A stretch of DNA of 64,000 nucleotides from Aeromonas diversa CDC 2478-85 (GCF_000819805.1 NZ_CDCE01000025.1:45972-109971), one strand, 5' to 3'; positions 1 to 15,185 are shown, counted from the first letter of the stretch. Notes: generated by a model from the sequence alone, not told the origin. Numbers and translations: made by a program.

Positions 1-32
1 GCGCCCTCATCGCCGACCGAAAGACCGGTTGA
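1..32 (+). CDS. C-terminal tail of an upstream gene, possibly undecaprenyl diphosphate synthase
   Basis: Reading from base 3, the frame gives ALIADRKTG and then a TGA stop at 30-32, so only nine residues of a gene entering from the left are present. In gammaproteobacteria the gene directly before cdsA is normally uppS (ispU), which makes the lipid carrier for peptidoglycan. The identity rests on gene order alone; the residues are too few to recognise the family. The stop lies 24 bases before the cdsA start, which fits a continuing operon. Confidence 0.4.
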   Translation, partial: ALIADRKTG

Positions 33-56
33 GCGTTTCCCGAGAGAGGAACTCTT

Positions 57-905
57 TTGCTAAAACAACGCATTATTACCGCACTCCTGCTGATCCCCCT
101 GGTCTTCGGGGCGCTCTTCTTTCTCCCTATTAAATGGTTTGCTCTGCTCCTTGCCGGTGTCTTTGTCCTGGCCAGCCAGGAGTGGGGGGCCTTTGTCGAC
201 GCCCGTTTGCGTCACCCCGTCTCTTTGCTGCTCTGTGTGCTGCTCGGTCTGACCCTCTTGTGGCAGCCGGTCGACCGGCTCTGGTCGCCGGATCTGGCAT
301 CCTTGCCCACCAGCATGCTCTATCTTTCTGCCTCCTGGTGGCTGCTGGCGCTACTGCTGGTGGTGCGCTATCCCGGCTCCGCCGCCCTGTGGCGCCACTC
401 CCGCTGGCTCAAGACCCTGTTCGGTGCCGCCACCCTGATCCCCTTCTTCTGGGCTCTGCTGTCCCTGCGTAGCGTCAACATCTGGCACGACAGCGCGACC
501 GGCGCCTGGCTGCTGCTGTTTGTGATGGGGCTGGTGTGGGCGGCGGACTCGGGCGCCTACTTCTGTGGCCGTGCCTTTGGCAAGCGCAAGCTGGCTCCCG
601 CCGTCAGTCCGGGCAAGACCCTGGAGGGGATGCTGGGAGGATTGCTCTGCTCCGCCGGACTGGCCGTGACGGTCGCCTGGTGGCAGGATGCCGACAGCCA
701 GCGAACCCTGGTGGTGCTGCTCAGCAGCCTGCTGGCGGTGCTTGCCTCCGTGTTGGGGGATCTCAGCGAGAGCATGTTCAAGCGTGAGGCGGGACTGAAA
801 GACTCAGGCGCCCTGCTGCCGGGCCACGGTGGCGTGCTCGATCGCATCGACAGCCTGACGGCCGCCTTGCCGGTCTTTTTGCTCAGCTACCTGCTGCTTT
901 CCTAG
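57..905 (+). CDS. cdsA: Phosphatidate cytidylyltransferase (CDP-diacylglycerol synthase)
   Basis: Makes CDP-diacylglycerol from phosphatidic acid and CTP at the inner membrane, the branch point for all phospholipids. The 282-residue protein is strongly hydrophobic with about eight membrane segments. Near the C-terminus (residues about 247-266) it carries the family signature, LKDSG followed by [12 protein letters not shown], whose aspartates bind the metals. The start is a TTG at 57, placed 6 bases after the purine-rich AGAGAGGA site; no in-frame ATG gives a better fit. Length matches the family (about 285 residues). It is followed 8 bases later by dxr, as in other gammaproteobacterial envelope operons. 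Confidence 0.96.
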   Translation: MLKQRIITALLLIPLVFGALFFLPIKWFALLLAGVFVLASQEWGAFVDARLRHPVSLLLCVLLGLTLLWQPVDRLWSPDLASLPTSMLYLSASWWLLALLLVVRYPGSAALWRHSRWLKTLFGAATLIPFFWALLSLRSVNIWHDSATGAWLLLFVMGLVWAADSGAYFCGRAFGKRKLAPAVSPGKTLEGMLGGLLCSAGLAVTVAWWQDADSQRTLVVLLSSLLAVLASVLGDLSESMFKREAGLKDSGALLPGHGGVLDRIDSLTAALPVFLLSYLLLS

Positions 906-913
906 GAGCCTGC

Positions 914-2101
914 ATGGAAAACCTGGTGATTCTGGGCGCCTCCGGCTCTATTGGTCAGAGCACCCTCAAGGTGGTCCGCCAGCACAGGGCGCGCTGGCAG
1001 ATCCTGGCGCTGACCGCGGCGCGCAGTGTCGATGCCATGGTGCGCGACTGCCTCGAGTTTACTCCCCGCTTCGCGGTCATGGTCGATGAGCTGGCCGCCG
1101 GTGAACTGGCCGGTCGCCTGCGTGCCCATGGCTGTGAGACGCGGGTACTCAGTGGTGAGCGCGCCCTGTGCGAAGTGGCCGCTCACCCCGATGCCGATAG
1201 CGTGATGGCCGCCATCGTCGGTGCCGCTGGGCTGCCTGCCACCATGGCGGCGGTGTGCGCCGGCAAACGGGTGCTGCTGGCCAACAAGGAATCCCTGGTG
1301 ATGTCGGGCGCCCTGTTTATGGAGGCGGTGCGCGCCCACGGGGCCACCCTGCTCCCCATCGACAGCGAACATAACGCCATCTTCCAGAGCCTGCCGCTCG
1401 AGGTGCAGGGGAATCTCGGCTTCTGCGATCTCGAACGTGCCGGGGTGAGCAAGATCTTGCTGACCGGCTCCGGCGGACCGTTTCGTTACCGTGAGGTAGA
1501 GAGCCTGCATGGCGTGACCCCCGAGGAAGCGATCGCTCACCCCAACTGGTCCATGGGCCCCAAGATATCGGTCGATTCGGCCACCATGATGAACAAGGGG
1601 CTCGAATATATCGAGGCCCGTTGGCTCTTCAACGCCGCCCCCGAACAGATCCAGGTGATCATCCACCCCCAGTCGGTGATCCACTCCATGGTGCAGTACA
1701 AGGATGGCTCTGTGCTGGCCCAGCTCGGCAACCCGGACATGTGTACCCCCATCGCCCACGCCCTGGCCTATCCAACCCGTGTCACCTCGGGCGTGGAACC
1801 TTTGGATTTTTTCAGTGTCGGAGAGTTCAGTTTCCTGCGCCCCGATGCGGCGCGCTACCCCTGCCTGCAGCTCGCCATCGAGGCGTGTGCTGCCGGTCAG
1901 GCGGCGACCACGGCCCTCAATGCCGCCAACGAAGTGGCGGTGGAGGCCTTCCTGCAGGGGCGGCTCGGCTTCATGGCCATCGCCGGCCTGGTGGAGCAGG
2001 CCTGCGAGCGCTTTGGCGGGGCAGTGGTTGGATCACTCGATGACTTGATGGCGCTCGATACCCAGGTGCGTCATCAGACACGGCAATGGCTGGAGGTGTA
2101 A
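914..2101 (+). CDS. dxr: 1-deoxy-D-xylulose 5-phosphate reductoisomerase
   Basis: Second enzyme of the MEP isoprenoid pathway, converting DXP to 2-C-methyl-D-erythritol 4-phosphate with NADPH in the cytoplasm (also called ispC). The N-terminus has the NADPH-binding [10 protein letters not shown] motif (residues 8-17). The metal-binding segment [11 protein letters not shown] follows near residue 150, then the mobile loop region with [23 protein letters not shown]. At 395 residues it is the usual length. The TAA stop shares its last A with the ATG of rseP, indicating translational coupling. Isoprenoid synthesis feeds the undecaprenyl carrier made by the presumed gene just upstream. Confidence 0.97.
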   Translation: MENLVILGASGSIGQSTLKVVRQHRARWQILALTAARSVDAMVRDCLEFTPRFAVMVDELAAGELAGRLRAHGCETRVLSGERALCEVAAHPDADSVMAAIVGAAGLPATMAAVCAGKRVLLANKESLVMSGALFMEAVRAHGATLLPIDSEHNAIFQSLPLEVQGNLGFCDLERAGVSKILLTGSGGPFRYREVESLHGVTPEEAIAHPNWSMGPKISVDSATMMNKGLEYIEARWLFNAAPEQIQVIIHPQSVIHSMVQYKDGSVLAQLGNPDMCTPIAHALAYPTRVTSGVEPLDFFSVGEFSFLRPDAARYPCLQLAIEACAAGQAATTALNAANEVAVEAFLQGRLGFMAIAGLVEQACERFGGAVVGSLDDLMALDTQVRHQTRQWLEV

Positions 2102-3453
2102 TGGGGTCTGTGCTTTGGAATATTGCGGCCTTTGTGGTGGCCCTTGGCATCCTGGTGGCGGTACACGAATTTGGCCACTTCTGGGTGGCGCGCCGCTGCG
2201 GAGTCAAGGTGGAGCGCTTTTCCATCGGGTTCGGGCGCGCCCTGTGGCGTCGGTTCGGCAAGGATGGGACCGAGTATGTGATCGCCATGATCCCGCTGGG
2301 CGGCTATGTGAAGATGCTCGACGGTCGCGTCGATGAGCTGAAGCCCGGTGATGAGCGTGTCGCCTTCAACCACAAGCCGGTGTGGGCCCGTATGGCCATC
2401 GTGGCCGCCGGTCCCTTCGCCAACTTCGTGTTTGCCCTGTTTGCCTTCTGGCTGATGTTTATGATCGGGGTGCCCGCGGTCAAGCCGGTGGTGGGGGAGG
2501 TGCGTCCCGCCTCCATCGCCGCTGAGGCCCTGCTCGAGCCGGGCATGGAGATCGTCGGTGTCAACGGTGAAGACGCCGGCGACTGGGAGTCGGTCACCTA
2601 TGCCCTGCTCGAGCAGCTTGGCGAGTCTCACCTCACCCTCTCCCTGAAACAGAAGGGAGCCGACTATGCGGTGACCCGTGAGCTCAACCTCACTCAGTGG
2701 CAGTTTGACCCGGACAAGGAGTCTCCTGTCACCAGCCTGGGTATTGTCCCGCTGGGCGCTCAGGTGCTGCCCGAAGTGGCCACAGTGGTGGCCAAGGGGG
2801 CGGCCGAGCGGGCGGGTCTGTCGGTTGGCGATCGACTGATGGCCCTCGACGGTCAACCGCTGACCCACTGGCAAGAGTTTGCCGATGCGGTGCGCAAGGC
2901 GCCGGGGCAGACCCTCTCTCTTGAGGTGGCTCGCAATGGTGAGCGTCTCTCCTTGACCATGGTGCCCGATAGCCGCAAGGTAGACGGCGTCGAGATGGGA
3001 TACGTGGGGATCGCCCCCAAGGTGGTTCCATTACCGGATGAGTACCGGACTCTGCTACAGTATGGCCCTCTGCAGGCCCTGTGGCATGGCCTGCTCAAGA
3101 CCTGGGATCTCATCGGGCTCACCTTCAACATGCTGGGCAAGTTGATCGGCGGTATCGTATCCCTCGACAATCTGAGCGGCCCCATCTCCATTGCCAAGGG
3201 GGCCGGCAGCAGTGCCGACTATGGTCTGGTCTATTTTCTGGGCTTCCTGGCCCTCATCAGCGTCAACCTGGGGATCATCAACCTGTTCCCCCTGCCGGTG
3301 CTCGATGGGGGACACCTGCTCTACTTCCTCATCGAGGCGGTGCGTGGACGCCCTGTCTCGGAGCGGGTGCAGGAGATTGGTTTCAAGATTGGTGCCGCCA
3401 TTCTGGTGGCGCTGATGGGAATTGCGCTGTTTAACGACTTCGCCCGTCTCTGA
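2101..3453 (+). CDS. rseP: Site-2 intramembrane zinc metalloprotease RseP
   Basis: Inner-membrane protease that makes the second cut in the anti-sigma factor RseA and so releases sigma E during envelope stress. It also clears remnant signal peptides. The active-site HEFGH (His22, Glu23, His26) lies in the first membrane segment and the third zinc ligand is Asp402 in the PVLDGGH motif; these positions match E. coli RseP. Two PDZ domains lie between. I chose the ATG at 2101, which overlaps the dxr stop and follows GGAGGT, giving 450 residues like E. coli; an in-frame ATG 15 bases upstream lies inside dxr and is unlikely. Confidence 0.97.
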   Translation: MGSVLWNIAAFVVALGILVAVHEFGHFWVARRCGVKVERFSIGFGRALWRRFGKDGTEYVIAMIPLGGYVKMLDGRVDELKPGDERVAFNHKPVWARMAIVAAGPFANFVFALFAFWLMFMIGVPAVKPVVGEVRPASIAAEALLEPGMEIVGVNGEDAGDWESVTYALLEQLGESHLTLSLKQKGADYAVTRELNLTQWQFDPDKESPVTSLGIVPLGAQVLPEVATVVAKGAAERAGLSVGDRLMALDGQPLTHWQEFADAVRKAPGQTLSLEVARNGERLSLTMVPDSRKVDGVEMGYVGIAPKVVPLPDEYRTLLQYGPLQALWHGLLKTWDLIGLTFNMLGKLIGGIVSLDNLSGPISIAKGAGSSADYGLVYFLGFLALISVNLGIINLFPLPVLDGGHLLYFLIEAVRGRPVSERVQEIGFKIGAAILVALMGIALFNDFARL

Positions 3454-3487
3454 GCGGCGGGCATCAACAAGGACACATAAGAACAAA

Positions 3488-6022
3488 ATGGCCGTGAAAA
3501 ATGCTTTGGTCTTGAGCTGCCTGCTGGGGGCTTCCCTGGCGGTCCATGCAGCTCCCGCCTCCTTCACCGTTCAGGATATCCAGGTTGAGGGTCTGCAGCG
3601 TGTCACTCTGGGTGCCGCCCTGCTTAACTTGCCGATCCGGGTTGGCGATCAGGTCGATAGCCTGGCCCTGGCCGCGGCCATCAAGAAGCTCTATGCCACC
3701 GGTAACTTCGAAGACGTCAGGCTCTACCGGGATGGTCGTGTGCTGATGGTCGAGGTGAAAGAGCGTCCGACCATCGCCAGCATCGAGTTTTCCGGCAACA
3801 AGGACATCAAGGAAGAGCAGCTCAATCAGACCCTGGAGTCCTCCGGCATTCGGGTTGGTGAGCCGCTCGACCGTACCATGCTGAGTTCCCTCGAGAAGGG
3901 ACTGGAAGACTTCTACTACGGCGTCGGCAAGTATTCGGCCAAGGTAAAGGCCATCGTCACCCCGCTGCCGCGCAACCGGGTTGACCTCAAGCTCACCTTC
4001 GTCGAAGGGCAAGCGGCCAAGATCCAGCAGATCAACATAGTCGGTAACCAGGTCTTCCCGGAAGACAAGCTGATCGCCCAGCTCTCCCTGCGCGACGAAG
4101 TACCCTGGTGGAACTTCACCGCCGATCAGCGCTATCAGAAGCAGAAGCTGGCCGGTGACATCGAAACCCTGCGCTCCTACTACATGGATCGCGGTTATAT
4201 CCGCTTCCAGCAGGATTCCACCCAGGTCTCAATGACCCCGGACAAGAAGGGTGTTTACGTCACCCTCAACATCAAGGAAGGGGCTCAATACAAGGTCTCC
4301 GGCGTCCAGCTCAAGGGCGATCTCATCGACCGTGGCGGCGAGATGAAGGGGCTCATTCCCATCGAGGCCGGCAGCGTCTACTCTGCCAGCCAGGTGACCC
4401 ATACCGAAGAGGTGCTCTCCAAGTTCCTCGGTCGTTACGGCTATGCCTATCCCAAGGTGGCCACCTTCCCGCAGATCAATGACGAGACCAAAGAGGTCGA
4501 GCTCATCGTCAACGTGGAGCCGGGTCCGCGCGTCTATGTACGCAACATCAACTTCACCGGTAACGCGACCACCCAGGATGCGGTGCTGCGCCGCGAGATG
4601 CGTCAGATGGAGGGCACCTGGCTCTCTTCCGACAACGTCGAGCAGTCCAAGACCCGTCTCAACCGTCTCGGCTACTTCGAGAGCGCCGAGGTCGAGACCA
4701 AGCGCGTGCCGGGCAGCGACGATCAGGTCGATCTGGACTTCAAGGTCAAGGAGCAGCCGGCCGGCTCTATCAACGCCGGTATCGGTTACGGTACCGAGTC
4801 GGGGCTGAGCCTGCAGGCGGGCCTGACCCAGGACAACTTCCTCGGCACCGGCAAGCGGGTGGGGATCAACGCCAGCACCAATGACTACTCCAAGAGTGTC
4901 GATCTGAGCTACACCGACCCCTACTTCACCGTAGACGGGGTCAGCCTGGGCGGGCGTGTCTACTACAACCAGTTCCGTGCGAAGGATGCCGACATCGTCG
5001 ACTACGAGAACGAGACCGTAGGTTTTCGTCTCTCCAGCGGTTTCCCGGTCAACGAGGAGAACCGTCTGGACTTCAGTACCGGTGTCGAGAGCACCAAGCT
5101 GAGCCGCCCGAGCTTCAACGAGGCCAACTATCAGCAGTGCGTGAAGGATAACAACGGGGATCCCAACGGCTGGTGCTGGAACGAGTTCAACAACAACCGC
5201 CAGTCGGTGCAGATGGACCAGTTCTGGGATCAATACTCCACCGACGGTCAGAACCTCGACTTCCTGACGGTGGATCTCACCGCTGGTTGGACCCGCTCCA
5301 CCCTCAACAAGGGGATGTTCCCGACAGCGGGTGATCGCCAGCGTTTCAACGCCAAGGTGACCGTGCCCGGGATGGATCTGCAGTACTACAAGCTCTCCTT
5401 CGATGATGCCCACTACTTCCCGATCGATGCGGATCACAAGTGGGTGATGATCGGCAAGGCTCGGGTCTCCTACGGTGATGGCTACGGCTCCACCGGACAG
5501 GACAAGGATCAGATGCTGCCCTTCTTCGAGCACTACTATGCCGGTGGCTTCGATACTATTCGCGGCTTCAAGAGCAACTCGGTCGGTCCCAAGGCGATCT
5601 ACAAGACTTACAACAAGCCGGCCAATGCCGGGGGCTCGCCCATCTTTACCGGTAATTACGAAGGCTCCAACACCTCGGTCGGGGGTAACGCCCTGGCGGT
5701 GGCCTCGTTCGAGCTGGTCTTCCCGACCCCGTTCGTCTCCGAGACCTACGCGCCGCAGATCCGCTCCACCGCCTTTATCGATATGGGCAGCGTCTGGGAT
5801 ACCGACTTCGACAACAGCCTCTACCCCTGCGGTGCGGGTCTGGACTGCAACTATGCCACCCAGGATTATTCGGATCCGGCAAACGTGCGTGTCTCGGCCG
5901 GCGTCTCGCTGCAGTGGCTCTCGCCCATGGGCCCGCTGGTCTTCTCGCTGGCCAGGCCCATCAAGAAATATGAAGGGGACAGAACCGAAGTCTTCTCCTT
6001 CAATATCGGCCGTACCTTCTAA
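3488..6022 (+). CDS. bamA: Outer membrane protein assembly factor BamA
   Basis: Core of the BAM complex that folds beta-barrel proteins into the outer membrane. The 844-residue precursor begins with a signal peptide ending about at VHA-APAS. Five POTRA domains follow (to about residue 430), then a 16-strand barrel containing the conserved loop-6 motif RGF at residues 692-694. It ends in aromatic F, as outer-membrane barrels do. The ATG at 3488 starts the signal peptide directly; an in-frame upstream ATG (3422) would lie inside rseP and add a charged leader. AAGGA at 3469-3473 is a somewhat distant ribosome site. Clustering with rseP, skp and lpx genes is the normal order. Confidence 0.97.
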   Translation: MAVKNALVLSCLLGASLAVHAAPASFTVQDIQVEGLQRVTLGAALLNLPIRVGDQVDSLALAAAIKKLYATGNFEDVRLYRDGRVLMVEVKERPTIASIEFSGNKDIKEEQLNQTLESSGIRVGEPLDRTMLSSLEKGLEDFYYGVGKYSAKVKAIVTPLPRNRVDLKLTFVEGQAAKIQQINIVGNQVFPEDKLIAQLSLRDEVPWWNFTADQRYQKQKLAGDIETLRSYYMDRGYIRFQQDSTQVSMTPDKKGVYVTLNIKEGAQYKVSGVQLKGDLIDRGGEMKGLIPIEAGSVYSASQVTHTEEVLSKFLGRYGYAYPKVATFPQINDETKEVELIVNVEPGPRVYVRNINFTGNATTQDAVLRREMRQMEGTWLSSDNVEQSKTRLNRLGYFESAEVETKRVPGSDDQVDLDFKVKEQPAGSINAGIGYGTESGLSLQAGLTQDNFLGTGKRVGINASTNDYSKSVDLSYTDPYFTVDGVSLGGRVYYNQFRAKDADIVDYENETVGFRLSSGFPVNEENRLDFSTGVESTKLSRPSFNEANYQQCVKDNNGDPNGWCWNEFNNNRQSVQMDQFWDQYSTDGQNLDFLTVDLTAGWTRSTLNKGMFPTAGDRQRFNAKVTVPGMDLQYYKLSFDDAHYFPIDADHKWVMIGKARVSYGDGYGSTGQDKDQMLPFFEHYYAGGFDTIRGFKSNSVGPKAIYKTYNKPANAGGSPIFTGNYEGSNTSVGGNALAVASFELVFPTPFVSETYAPQIRSTAFIDMGSVWDTDFDNSLYPCGAGLDCNYATQDYSDPANVRVSAGVSLQWLSPMGPLVFSLARPIKKYEGDRTEVFSFNIGRTF

Positions 6023-6132
6023 CCAAGCAAAGGCCTTTGGGGCGCCCTCGGGCGCCTCGATAACAAGGCGGCATATTTGCCGCAGCACGTGGTTTGACAG
6101 TTCACCCTGTTCACAGGGAATGAGGAGTTAGT

Positions 6133-6639
6133 GTGAATAAAGTACTGAAGACGGCCGGTCTGACCCTGGCCCTGATGACCCTTGGTATGGGTAGTGCCAT
6201 GGCTGACACCAAGATCGGTGTGGTGGACATGGAGCAGGTGTTTCAGCGTCTTCCCCAGCGCGAGCAGGTGACTGCCCAGCTCAAGCGTGAGTTCGAACCC
6301 CGTGTCCGTGAGCTGCAAAAGCTCGAGGAGGAGGGCCAGAAGCTGGTCGAGAAGTTCCGCAAGGACGAATCCTTCATGAGCAAGGATCAGAAGAAGCAAA
6401 ACCAGGAGAAACTGGCAAAGCTGCAGATGGAGTTTAACCAGAAGCGTCAAGCCTTCGAGCAGGACAACGCCCGTCGTCAGGGTGAAGAGCGCTCCAAGAT
6501 CCTCAAAGACGTCAAGGTGGCCATCGACCAGATCGCCCGTGACGGCGGTTACGACCTGATCCTGGAGAACAATGCAGCCCCCTTCTCCTCCAGCAAGCTG
6601 GACATCACCACCCAGGTTATCTCCAAGGCAAGCAAGTAA
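6133..6639 (+). CDS. skp: Periplasmic chaperone Skp (OmpH)
   Basis: Trimeric periplasmic holdase that carries unfolded outer-membrane proteins to BamA, encoded just upstream. The 168-residue precursor has a clear signal peptide (MNKVLKTAGL to SAMA). Two long charged helices rich in K, E and Q follow, which form the coiled-coil tentacles. The C-terminal strand KLDITTQVI closes the trimer body. The start is GTG at 6133 preceded by TGAGGAG. The 110-base gap after bamA holds a small GC hairpin (6041-6056, stem GGCGCC) with no T tract, so it is not an obvious terminator. Confidence 0.95.
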   Translation: MNKVLKTAGLTLALMTLGMGSAMADTKIGVVDMEQVFQRLPQREQVTAQLKREFEPRVRELQKLEEEGQKLVEKFRKDESFMSKDQKKQNQEKLAKLQMEFNQKRQAFEQDNARRQGEERSKILKDVKVAIDQIARDGGYDLILENNAAPFSSSKLDITTQVISKASK

Positions 6640-6652
6640 GAGCATCTGATTA

Positions 6653-7678
6653 ATGGCATTCACTCTCGCACAACTGGCCCAGCGTCTGGGTGCCCAGGTC
6701 CACGGAAACGCAGACCTGGAGATTCGCAAGGTAGCGACACTGGAAAAGGCAGGGGAGGGAGAGATCTCCTTCCTCTCCAACAAGAAGTACCGTCAATACC
6801 TGGAGCAGACCAAGGCGGCCGCGGTGCTCATCACCGAGGCGGACCTGCCGTTCTGCCCGACCAACGCGCTGGTGCTGAAAGACCCGTACGTCGGCTTCGC
6901 CCGCGTGGCCCAGTTGCTGGACACCACGCCACAGCCGGCCACGGACATCCACCCGAGCGCGGTGATCGCCGCAGACGCTCAGTTGGGCGAGAGGGTTTCC
7001 ATCGGTGCCAATGCGGTCATCGAGTCCGGCGTGGTGCTGGGCGACGATGTGCGCATTGGCCCAGGCTGCTTCGTCGGCAAGAACACCAAGTTGGGTGACC
7101 GCTCCCGTCTGTGGGCGAACGTCACCCTCTATCATAACGTGACCATGGGCAGCGATTGCCTGGTCCAATCGGGCACCGTCATCGGCGCCGACGGCTTCGG
7201 CTACGCCAACGAGCGTGGCGAGTGGATCAAGATCCCCCAGCTCGGCGGCGTGACCATCGGCAACCGGGTCGAGATCGGTGCCTGCACCACCATAGACAGG
7301 GGTGCGCTGGAAGATACCCGCATCGCCGACAACGTCATCATCGACAACCAGTGCCAGATCGCCCACAACGTGGAGATCGGCTACGGCACCGCAGTGGCGG
7401 GCTCGACCGTGATGGCCGGTAGTCTCAAGGTCGGTAAATACTGTATCATTGGCGGCGCTTCCGTCTTTAACGGGCACATGGAGATCTGCGACCAGGCCAC
7501 CGTCACCGGTATGGCCATGGTGATGCGTCCCATCACAGAGCCCGGTGTCTACTCCTCCGGCATCCCCCTGCAGACTAATAAAGAGTGGCGCAAGACCGCC
7601 GCCCGGGTGATGCGTATCGAGGAGATGCACAAGCGGTTAAGCAAGCTTGAGAAGAAGCTAAGCGACGACGAACAGTAA
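6653..7678 (+). CDS. lpxD: UDP-3-O-(3-hydroxyacyl)glucosamine N-acyltransferase
   Basis: Third enzyme of lipid A synthesis; it adds the N-linked hydroxyacyl chain from acyl-ACP. The N-terminal uridine-binding domain spans about residues 1-100, and then a long left-handed beta helix of hexapeptide repeats. The catalytic His is His238 in [10 protein letters not shown], one residue from the E. coli position. A C-terminal amphipathic helix ([14 protein letters not shown]) completes the trimer. At 341 residues it has the expected length. It begins 13 bases after skp and is followed 18 bases later by fabZ. Confidence 0.97.
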   Translation: MAFTLAQLAQRLGAQVHGNADLEIRKVATLEKAGEGEISFLSNKKYRQYLEQTKAAAVLITEADLPFCPTNALVLKDPYVGFARVAQLLDTTPQPATDIHPSAVIAADAQLGERVSIGANAVIESGVVLGDDVRIGPGCFVGKNTKLGDRSRLWANVTLYHNVTMGSDCLVQSGTVIGADGFGYANERGEWIKIPQLGGVTIGNRVEIGACTTIDRGALEDTRIADNVIIDNQCQIAHNVEIGYGTAVAGSTVMAGSLKVGKYCIIGGASVFNGHMEICDQATVTGMAMVMRPITEPGVYSSGIPLQTNKEWRKTAARVMRIEEMHKRLSKLEKKLSDDEQ

Positions 7679-7696
7679 AACGATAGGGTTATTCCT

Positions 7697-8158
7697 TTGA
7701 CACAAGAAGCTAAACGCCTGGATATCCAGGAGATCATGGGGCTGCTGCCGCACCGTTATCCGTTTCTGATGGTGGATCGGGTTGAAGATTACGAGATCAC
7801 CGAGGAGCGCAAGACCCTGCGCGCCATCAAGAACATCTCGTTCAACGAGCCCATCTTTCAGGGACACTTCCCGGCCAAGCCGGTCTTCCCCGGTGTGCTG
7901 ATCCTCGAAGCCATGGCCCAGGCCACCGGCATCCTGGCCTTCACCATGGTGGGCAAGCCCTCCCCCAATGAACTCTACTACTTCGCCTCTATCGACAACG
8001 CCCGCTTCAAGCGCCCGGTCGGCCCCGGTGATCAACTGGTGCTGGACGTGGAGTTCTTGAAGGAGCGTCGCGGTATTGCCAAGTTCACCGGCGTCGCCAC
8101 CGTCGACGGTGATGTGGTCTGTACCGCCGAGTTGATGTGCGCCAAACGCGAGATTTAA
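7697..8158 (+). CDS. fabZ: 3-hydroxyacyl-ACP dehydratase FabZ
   Basis: Removes water from beta-hydroxyacyl-ACP in fatty acid elongation and so competes with LpxA and LpxD for the hydroxyacyl-ACP pool, which is why it sits between them. The hot-dog fold protein has 153 residues with [13 protein letters not shown] near the start. The catalytic pair is His57 in [11 protein letters not shown] and Glu71 in LEAMAQ. The start codon is TTG at 7697, the only sensible start given the conserved N-terminus. It ends 2 bases before lpxA begins, so translation is probably coupled. Confidence 0.97.
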   Translation: MTQEAKRLDIQEIMGLLPHRYPFLMVDRVEDYEITEERKTLRAIKNISFNEPIFQGHFPAKPVFPGVLILEAMAQATGILAFTMVGKPSPNELYYFASIDNARFKRPVGPGDQLVLDVEFLKERRGIAKFTGVATVDGDVVCTAELMCAKREI

Positions 8159-8160
8159 TA

Positions 8161-8952
8161 GTGACTGACCAGACTGCCATCATTCACGAAACCGCCATCG
8201 TCCATGAGTCTGCCGTCATCGGAAAAGGGGTCGAAATCGGCCCCTTCACCGTCATCGGCGCCGAGGTGACGATCGGTGACAACACCTGGGTAGGCTCCCA
8301 TGTGGTGATCAAGGGCCCGACCAAGATTGGTAGCGGCAACAAGATCTTCCAGCACACCTCTATCGGTGAGGATTGCCAGGACAAGAAGTACGTCGGTGAG
8401 CGCACCTTCCTCGAGATCGGCGACAACAACGTCATCCGCGAGAACTGCACCTTCCACCGTGGCACCACCCAGGACCAGAGCCTGACCAAGGTGGGCAGCG
8501 GTAACCTGTTCATGGTGAACGTGCATGTGGCTCACGACTGCATCATCGGTGACAACTGCATCTTCGCCAACAACGCCACCCTGGCGGGCCATGTGCACAT
8601 CGGTGACTTCGTGATCTTCGGCGGTCTCTCTGCCATTCACCAGTTTGGTCGCGTCGGCTCCCATGCCTTCGTCGGTGGCTGCGCCGCCCTCAACAAGGAC
8701 GTGCCGCCCTACGTGATGGCTGCCGGCAACTACGCCAAGCCGTTCGGGGTCAACTCCGAGGGGCTGCGTCGTCGCGGCTTCAGCGGTGACGCCATCCTGG
8801 CGGTCAAGCGCGCCTACAAGGAGATCTACCGCTCCGGCAAGACCATCGAAGAGGTGGTGCCTGTGCTCGAGGAGATGGCCAAGGCAGAGCCGGCGGTCCA
8901 GCTCTATGTGGATTTCCTCAAGGGCAACGAGCGCGGGATCATCCGTGCCTGA
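8161..8952 (+). CDS. lpxA: UDP-N-acetylglucosamine O-acyltransferase
   Basis: First enzyme of lipid A synthesis, transferring a 3-hydroxyacyl chain to the 3-OH of UDP-GlcNAc. The protein is a hexapeptide-repeat beta helix from residue 8 ([14 protein letters not shown]) with a C-terminal helical region. The catalytic base is His125 in VHVAHDC, the same number as in E. coli. I place the start at GTG 8161, two bases after fabZ stops, giving 263 residues. An ATG 24 bases upstream in the same frame lies inside fabZ and would add a non-family extension. Its last codons overlap lpxB. Confidence 0.96.
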   Translation: MTDQTAIIHETAIVHESAVIGKGVEIGPFTVIGAEVTIGDNTWVGSHVVIKGPTKIGSGNKIFQHTSIGEDCQDKKYVGERTFLEIGDNNVIRENCTFHRGTTQDQSLTKVGSGNLFMVNVHVAHDCIIGDNCIFANNATLAGHVHIGDFVIFGGLSAIHQFGRVGSHAFVGGCAALNKDVPPYVMAAGNYAKPFGVNSEGLRRRGFSGDAILAVKRAYKEIYRSGKTIEEVVPVLEEMAKAEPAVQLYVDFLKGNERGIIRA

Positions 8953-10084
8953 TCCCATCCGCATCGGCATCGTCGCCGGAGAAGTCTCCGGCGACATCCT
9001 TGCCGCGGGTCTGGTGCGCGAGATCAAGGCGCGTTACCCGGATGCCGTGTTCGAAGGCATCGCCGGACCGCGCATGCAGGCGCTCGGGGTCAAGGCCCTG
9101 TTCGAGATGGAAGAGCTGGCCGTCATGGGCATCAGCGAGGTGCTGGGCCGTCTGCCGCGCATCCTCTCGGTGCGCCGCCAGCTGCTGCGCCACTTCATCG
9201 ACAACCCGCCGGATCTCTTCGTCGGCGTCGATGCCCCCGATTTCAATATCGGCGTGGAGCTCAAACTGCGCCGCGCCGGTATCAAGACGGTGCACTACGT
9301 CAGTCCCTCCGTCTGGGCCTGGCGTCAGAACCGCATTCACAAGATCAAGGCCGCCACCGACCTGGTGCTCGCCTTCCTGCCGTTCGAGAAGGCCTTCTAC
9401 GACCGCTTCGACGCCCCCTGCCGCTTCGTCGGTCACACCATGGCCGATGACATCCCGCTGGTGCCGGATCAGGCGGCGGTGCGCCGGGCGCTGGGCATCG
9501 ATGCCAATCGTCGCTGGTTGGCGGTGCTGCCCGGCAGTCGCCAGGCTGAGGTGGGCTTCATGTCGCCGCTGTTTCTCGAGGCGTGCAAGCACCTGACGGT
9601 GCGCTACCCGGATCTCGGCTTCCTGGTGCCTCTGGTCAACGAGCGGCGGCGCGAGCAGTTTATGGCCCTCAAGGCCGAGGTCGCGCCCAGCCTCGACATG
9701 GTGCTGCTCGACGGCCAGGGCCGCGAGGCCATGATCGCCGCCGACGTGGTGATGCTCGCCTCCGGCACCGCCTCGCTTGAGGCCATGCTGGTGAAAAAAC
9801 CCATGGTGGTGGGCTACAAGCTCAAACCCTTTAGCTATTGGCTGGCCCAGCGGCTGGTGAAGACAGAATTCGTCTCCCTGCCCAACCTGTTGGCCGGTCG
9901 CATGCTGGTGCCCGAGCTCATCCAGCACGAGTGCACTCCCGAAAACCTGGTGGAGGCGGTGAGCAACTATTTCGAGCACGACAACCGCGCGCTCATCAAC
10001 ACCTTCACCGAGTTGCACCAGCTGATCCGCTGCAACGCCGATCACCAGGCCGCCGAGGCGGTACTGGGGCTGATCGGTCGATAA
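8945..10084 (+). CDS. lpxB: Lipid-A-disaccharide synthase
   Basis: Condenses UDP-2,3-diacylglucosamine with lipid X at the cytoplasmic face of the inner membrane to form the lipid A disaccharide (GT19 family). Visible motifs in order are [13 protein letters not shown] near the N-terminus, [33 protein letters not shown] and [11 protein letters not shown], which form the sugar-nucleotide site. The conserved N-terminus [10 protein letters not shown] is reached only by starting at GTG 8945, which overlaps the lpxA stop by 8 bases. This gives 379 residues, close to the 382 of E. coli. Confidence 0.96.
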   Translation: MPDPIRIGIVAGEVSGDILAAGLVREIKARYPDAVFEGIAGPRMQALGVKALFEMEELAVMGISEVLGRLPRILSVRRQLLRHFIDNPPDLFVGVDAPDFNIGVELKLRRAGIKTVHYVSPSVWAWRQNRIHKIKAATDLVLAFLPFEKAFYDRFDAPCRFVGHTMADDIPLVPDQAAVRRALGIDANRRWLAVLPGSRQAEVGFMSPLFLEACKHLTVRYPDLGFLVPLVNERRREQFMALKAEVAPSLDMVLLDGQGREAMIAADVVMLASGTASLEAMLVKKPMVVGYKLKPFSYWLAQRLVKTEFVSLPNLLAGRMLVPELIQHECTPENLVEAVSNYFEHDNRALINTFTELHQLIRCNADHQAAEAVLGLIGR

Positions 10085-10126
10085 ACAGTGGCGCAGCCTG
10101 GCTGCGCCCTCTCTCAAGGTAATACC

Positions 10127-10720
10127 ATGACCATCGAGATCCCGAGCAACCTGATCGTCGCCGGCGTGGACGAAGTGGGTCGCGGCCCCCTGGTGGGTGA
10201 CGTGGTCACCGCCGCCGTGATCCTCGACCCGAGTCGCCCCATTGCGGGCCTCAACGATTCCAAGAAGCTCTCCGAGAAGAAGCGCCTGGCCCTGTTTGAC
10301 GAGATCAAGGAGAAGGCGCTGGCCTTTGCCATCGGCCGCGCCACCCCCGAGGAGATCGACCAACTCAATATCCTGCACGCCACCATGCTGGCCATGCAGC
10401 GCGCCGTGGCGGGGCTGTCGGTCACCCCCGAGCTGGTCTTTATCGACGGCAACCGCTGCCCTGGCTTACCGATGGCCGCGCGCGCCGTGGTCAAGGGGGA
10501 CAGCCTGGTGCCCGCCATCAGCGCCGCCTCGATCCTGGCCAAGGTGACCCGGGACGCCGAGATGGCAGCGCTCGACGCCCGCCATCCCGAATATGGCTTC
10601 GCCCGCCACAAGGGGTACCCTACGCCTGAGCACCTCGCCATCCTGGCCGAGCGTGGGCCCCTGTCCGAGTATCGCAAGAGCTTCAAGCCGGTACGCCGGG
10701 CCTTAGGGCTGGAAGAGTAA
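10127..10720 (+). CDS. rnhB: Ribonuclease HII
   Basis: Cuts RNA in RNA-DNA hybrids and removes single misincorporated ribonucleotides. The active-site GVDEVGRGP places Asp15 and Glu16 near the N-terminus. [21 protein letters not shown] and [21 protein letters not shown] follow, all typical of type 2 RNase H. The ATG at 10127 follows AAGGT and gives 197 residues. An in-frame upstream GTG (10088) would only add translated leader. A short hairpin (GCGCAGC/GCTGCGC, about 10091-10107) sits between lpxB and this gene without a T tract. Confidence 0.96.
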   Translation: MTIEIPSNLIVAGVDEVGRGPLVGDVVTAAVILDPSRPIAGLNDSKKLSEKKRLALFDEIKEKALAFAIGRATPEEIDQLNILHATMLAMQRAVAGLSVTPELVFIDGNRCPGLPMAARAVVKGDSLVPAISAASILAKVTRDAEMAALDARHPEYGFARHKGYPTPEHLAILAERGPLSEYRKSFKPVRRALGLEE

Positions 10721-10729
10721 GGAGAGAGC

Positions 10730-14209
<3,480 letters not shown>

Positions 14210-14223
14210 AGGTTTTAGGCCCT

Positions 14224-15174
14224 ATGAGTCTTTTTCTGGATTTTGAACAGCCGATTGCCGAGCTGCAGGCGCAGATCGATGAACTCAAGCATGTGAGCGA
14301 GCACAACAAAGCCGTTAACCTGAACGACGAGATCCGCCGGTTGGAGAAGAAAAACGAAGAGCTGACCAAGAAGATCTTCTCCGATCTGGGTGCCTGGCAG
14401 GTATCCCAGATGGCGCGCCATCCCCAGCGCCCCTACACCTTCGACTACATCGAACACATCTTCACCGAGTTCGATGAGCTGGCGGGCGATCGCGCCTATG
14501 CCGATGACAAGGCCATCGTCGGCGGTATCGCCCGTCTCGACGGCGAGCCGGTCATGGTCATTGGCCACCAGAAGGGGCGCGAGACCAAGGAGAAGATCAA
14601 GCGCAACTTCGGCATGCCGCGTCCCGAGGGGTATCGCAAGGCCCTGCGCCTGATGAAGATGGCCGAGCGCTTCAAGATGCCGGTCATCACCTTCATCGAC
14701 ACCCCGGGCGCCTATCCGGGCGTGGGGGCCGAGGAGCGTGGCCAGTCCGAGGCCATTGCCCGCAACCTCAAGGAGATGGCTGGCCTGACCGTCCCGGTGA
14801 TCTGCACCGTGATCGGTGAAGGTGGCTCGGGCGGCGCCCTGGCCATCGGCGTGGGCGATCGCGTCAACATGCTGCAATATTCCACCTATTCGGTCATCTC
14901 GCCGGAAGGGTGCGCCTCCATCCTGTGGAAGAGCGCCGACAAGGCCTCCGTGGCGGCCGAGGCCATGGGCATCACGGCCCCGCGTCTGAAGGAGCTGAAA
15001 CTCATCGACGCCGTAGTCGAGGAGCCCCTCGGCGGTGCCCACCGCGACGTGGAGAAGATGGCGGCCAGCCTCAAGGCGCGCATCAAGCAGGATCTCGACG
15101 CCCTGCGCCCGCTCGACAACGAGCAGCTGCTCGAGCAGCGCTACCAGCGCCTGATGAGCTACGGCTACTGCTGA
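14224..15174 (+). CDS. accA: Acetyl-CoA carboxylase carboxyltransferase alpha subunit
   Basis: Forms with AccD the carboxyltransferase that moves CO2 from biotin to acetyl-CoA, the first committed step of fatty acid synthesis. The 316-residue protein has an N-terminal coiled helix ([13 protein letters not shown]) and the crotonase-like core with [32 protein letters not shown] marks the oxyanion-hole region. Length matches the family (about 319). It starts 15 bases after dnaE and is the last gene of the operon, since a strong terminator lies 12 bases beyond its stop. Confidence 0.97.
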   Translation: MSLFLDFEQPIAELQAQIDELKHVSEHNKAVNLNDEIRRLEKKNEELTKKIFSDLGAWQVSQMARHPQRPYTFDYIEHIFTEFDELAGDRAYADDKAIVGGIARLDGEPVMVIGHQKGRETKEKIKRNFGMPRPEGYRKALRLMKMAERFKMPVITFIDTPGAYPGVGAEERGQSEAIARNLKEMAGLTVPVICTVIGEGGSGGALAIGVGDRVNMLQYSTYSVISPEGCASILWKSADKASVAAEAMGITAPRLKELKLIDAVVEEPLGGAHRDVEKMAASLKARIKQDLDALRPLDNEQLLEQRYQRLMSYGYC

Positions 15175-15185
15175 TGTTCATAGAG

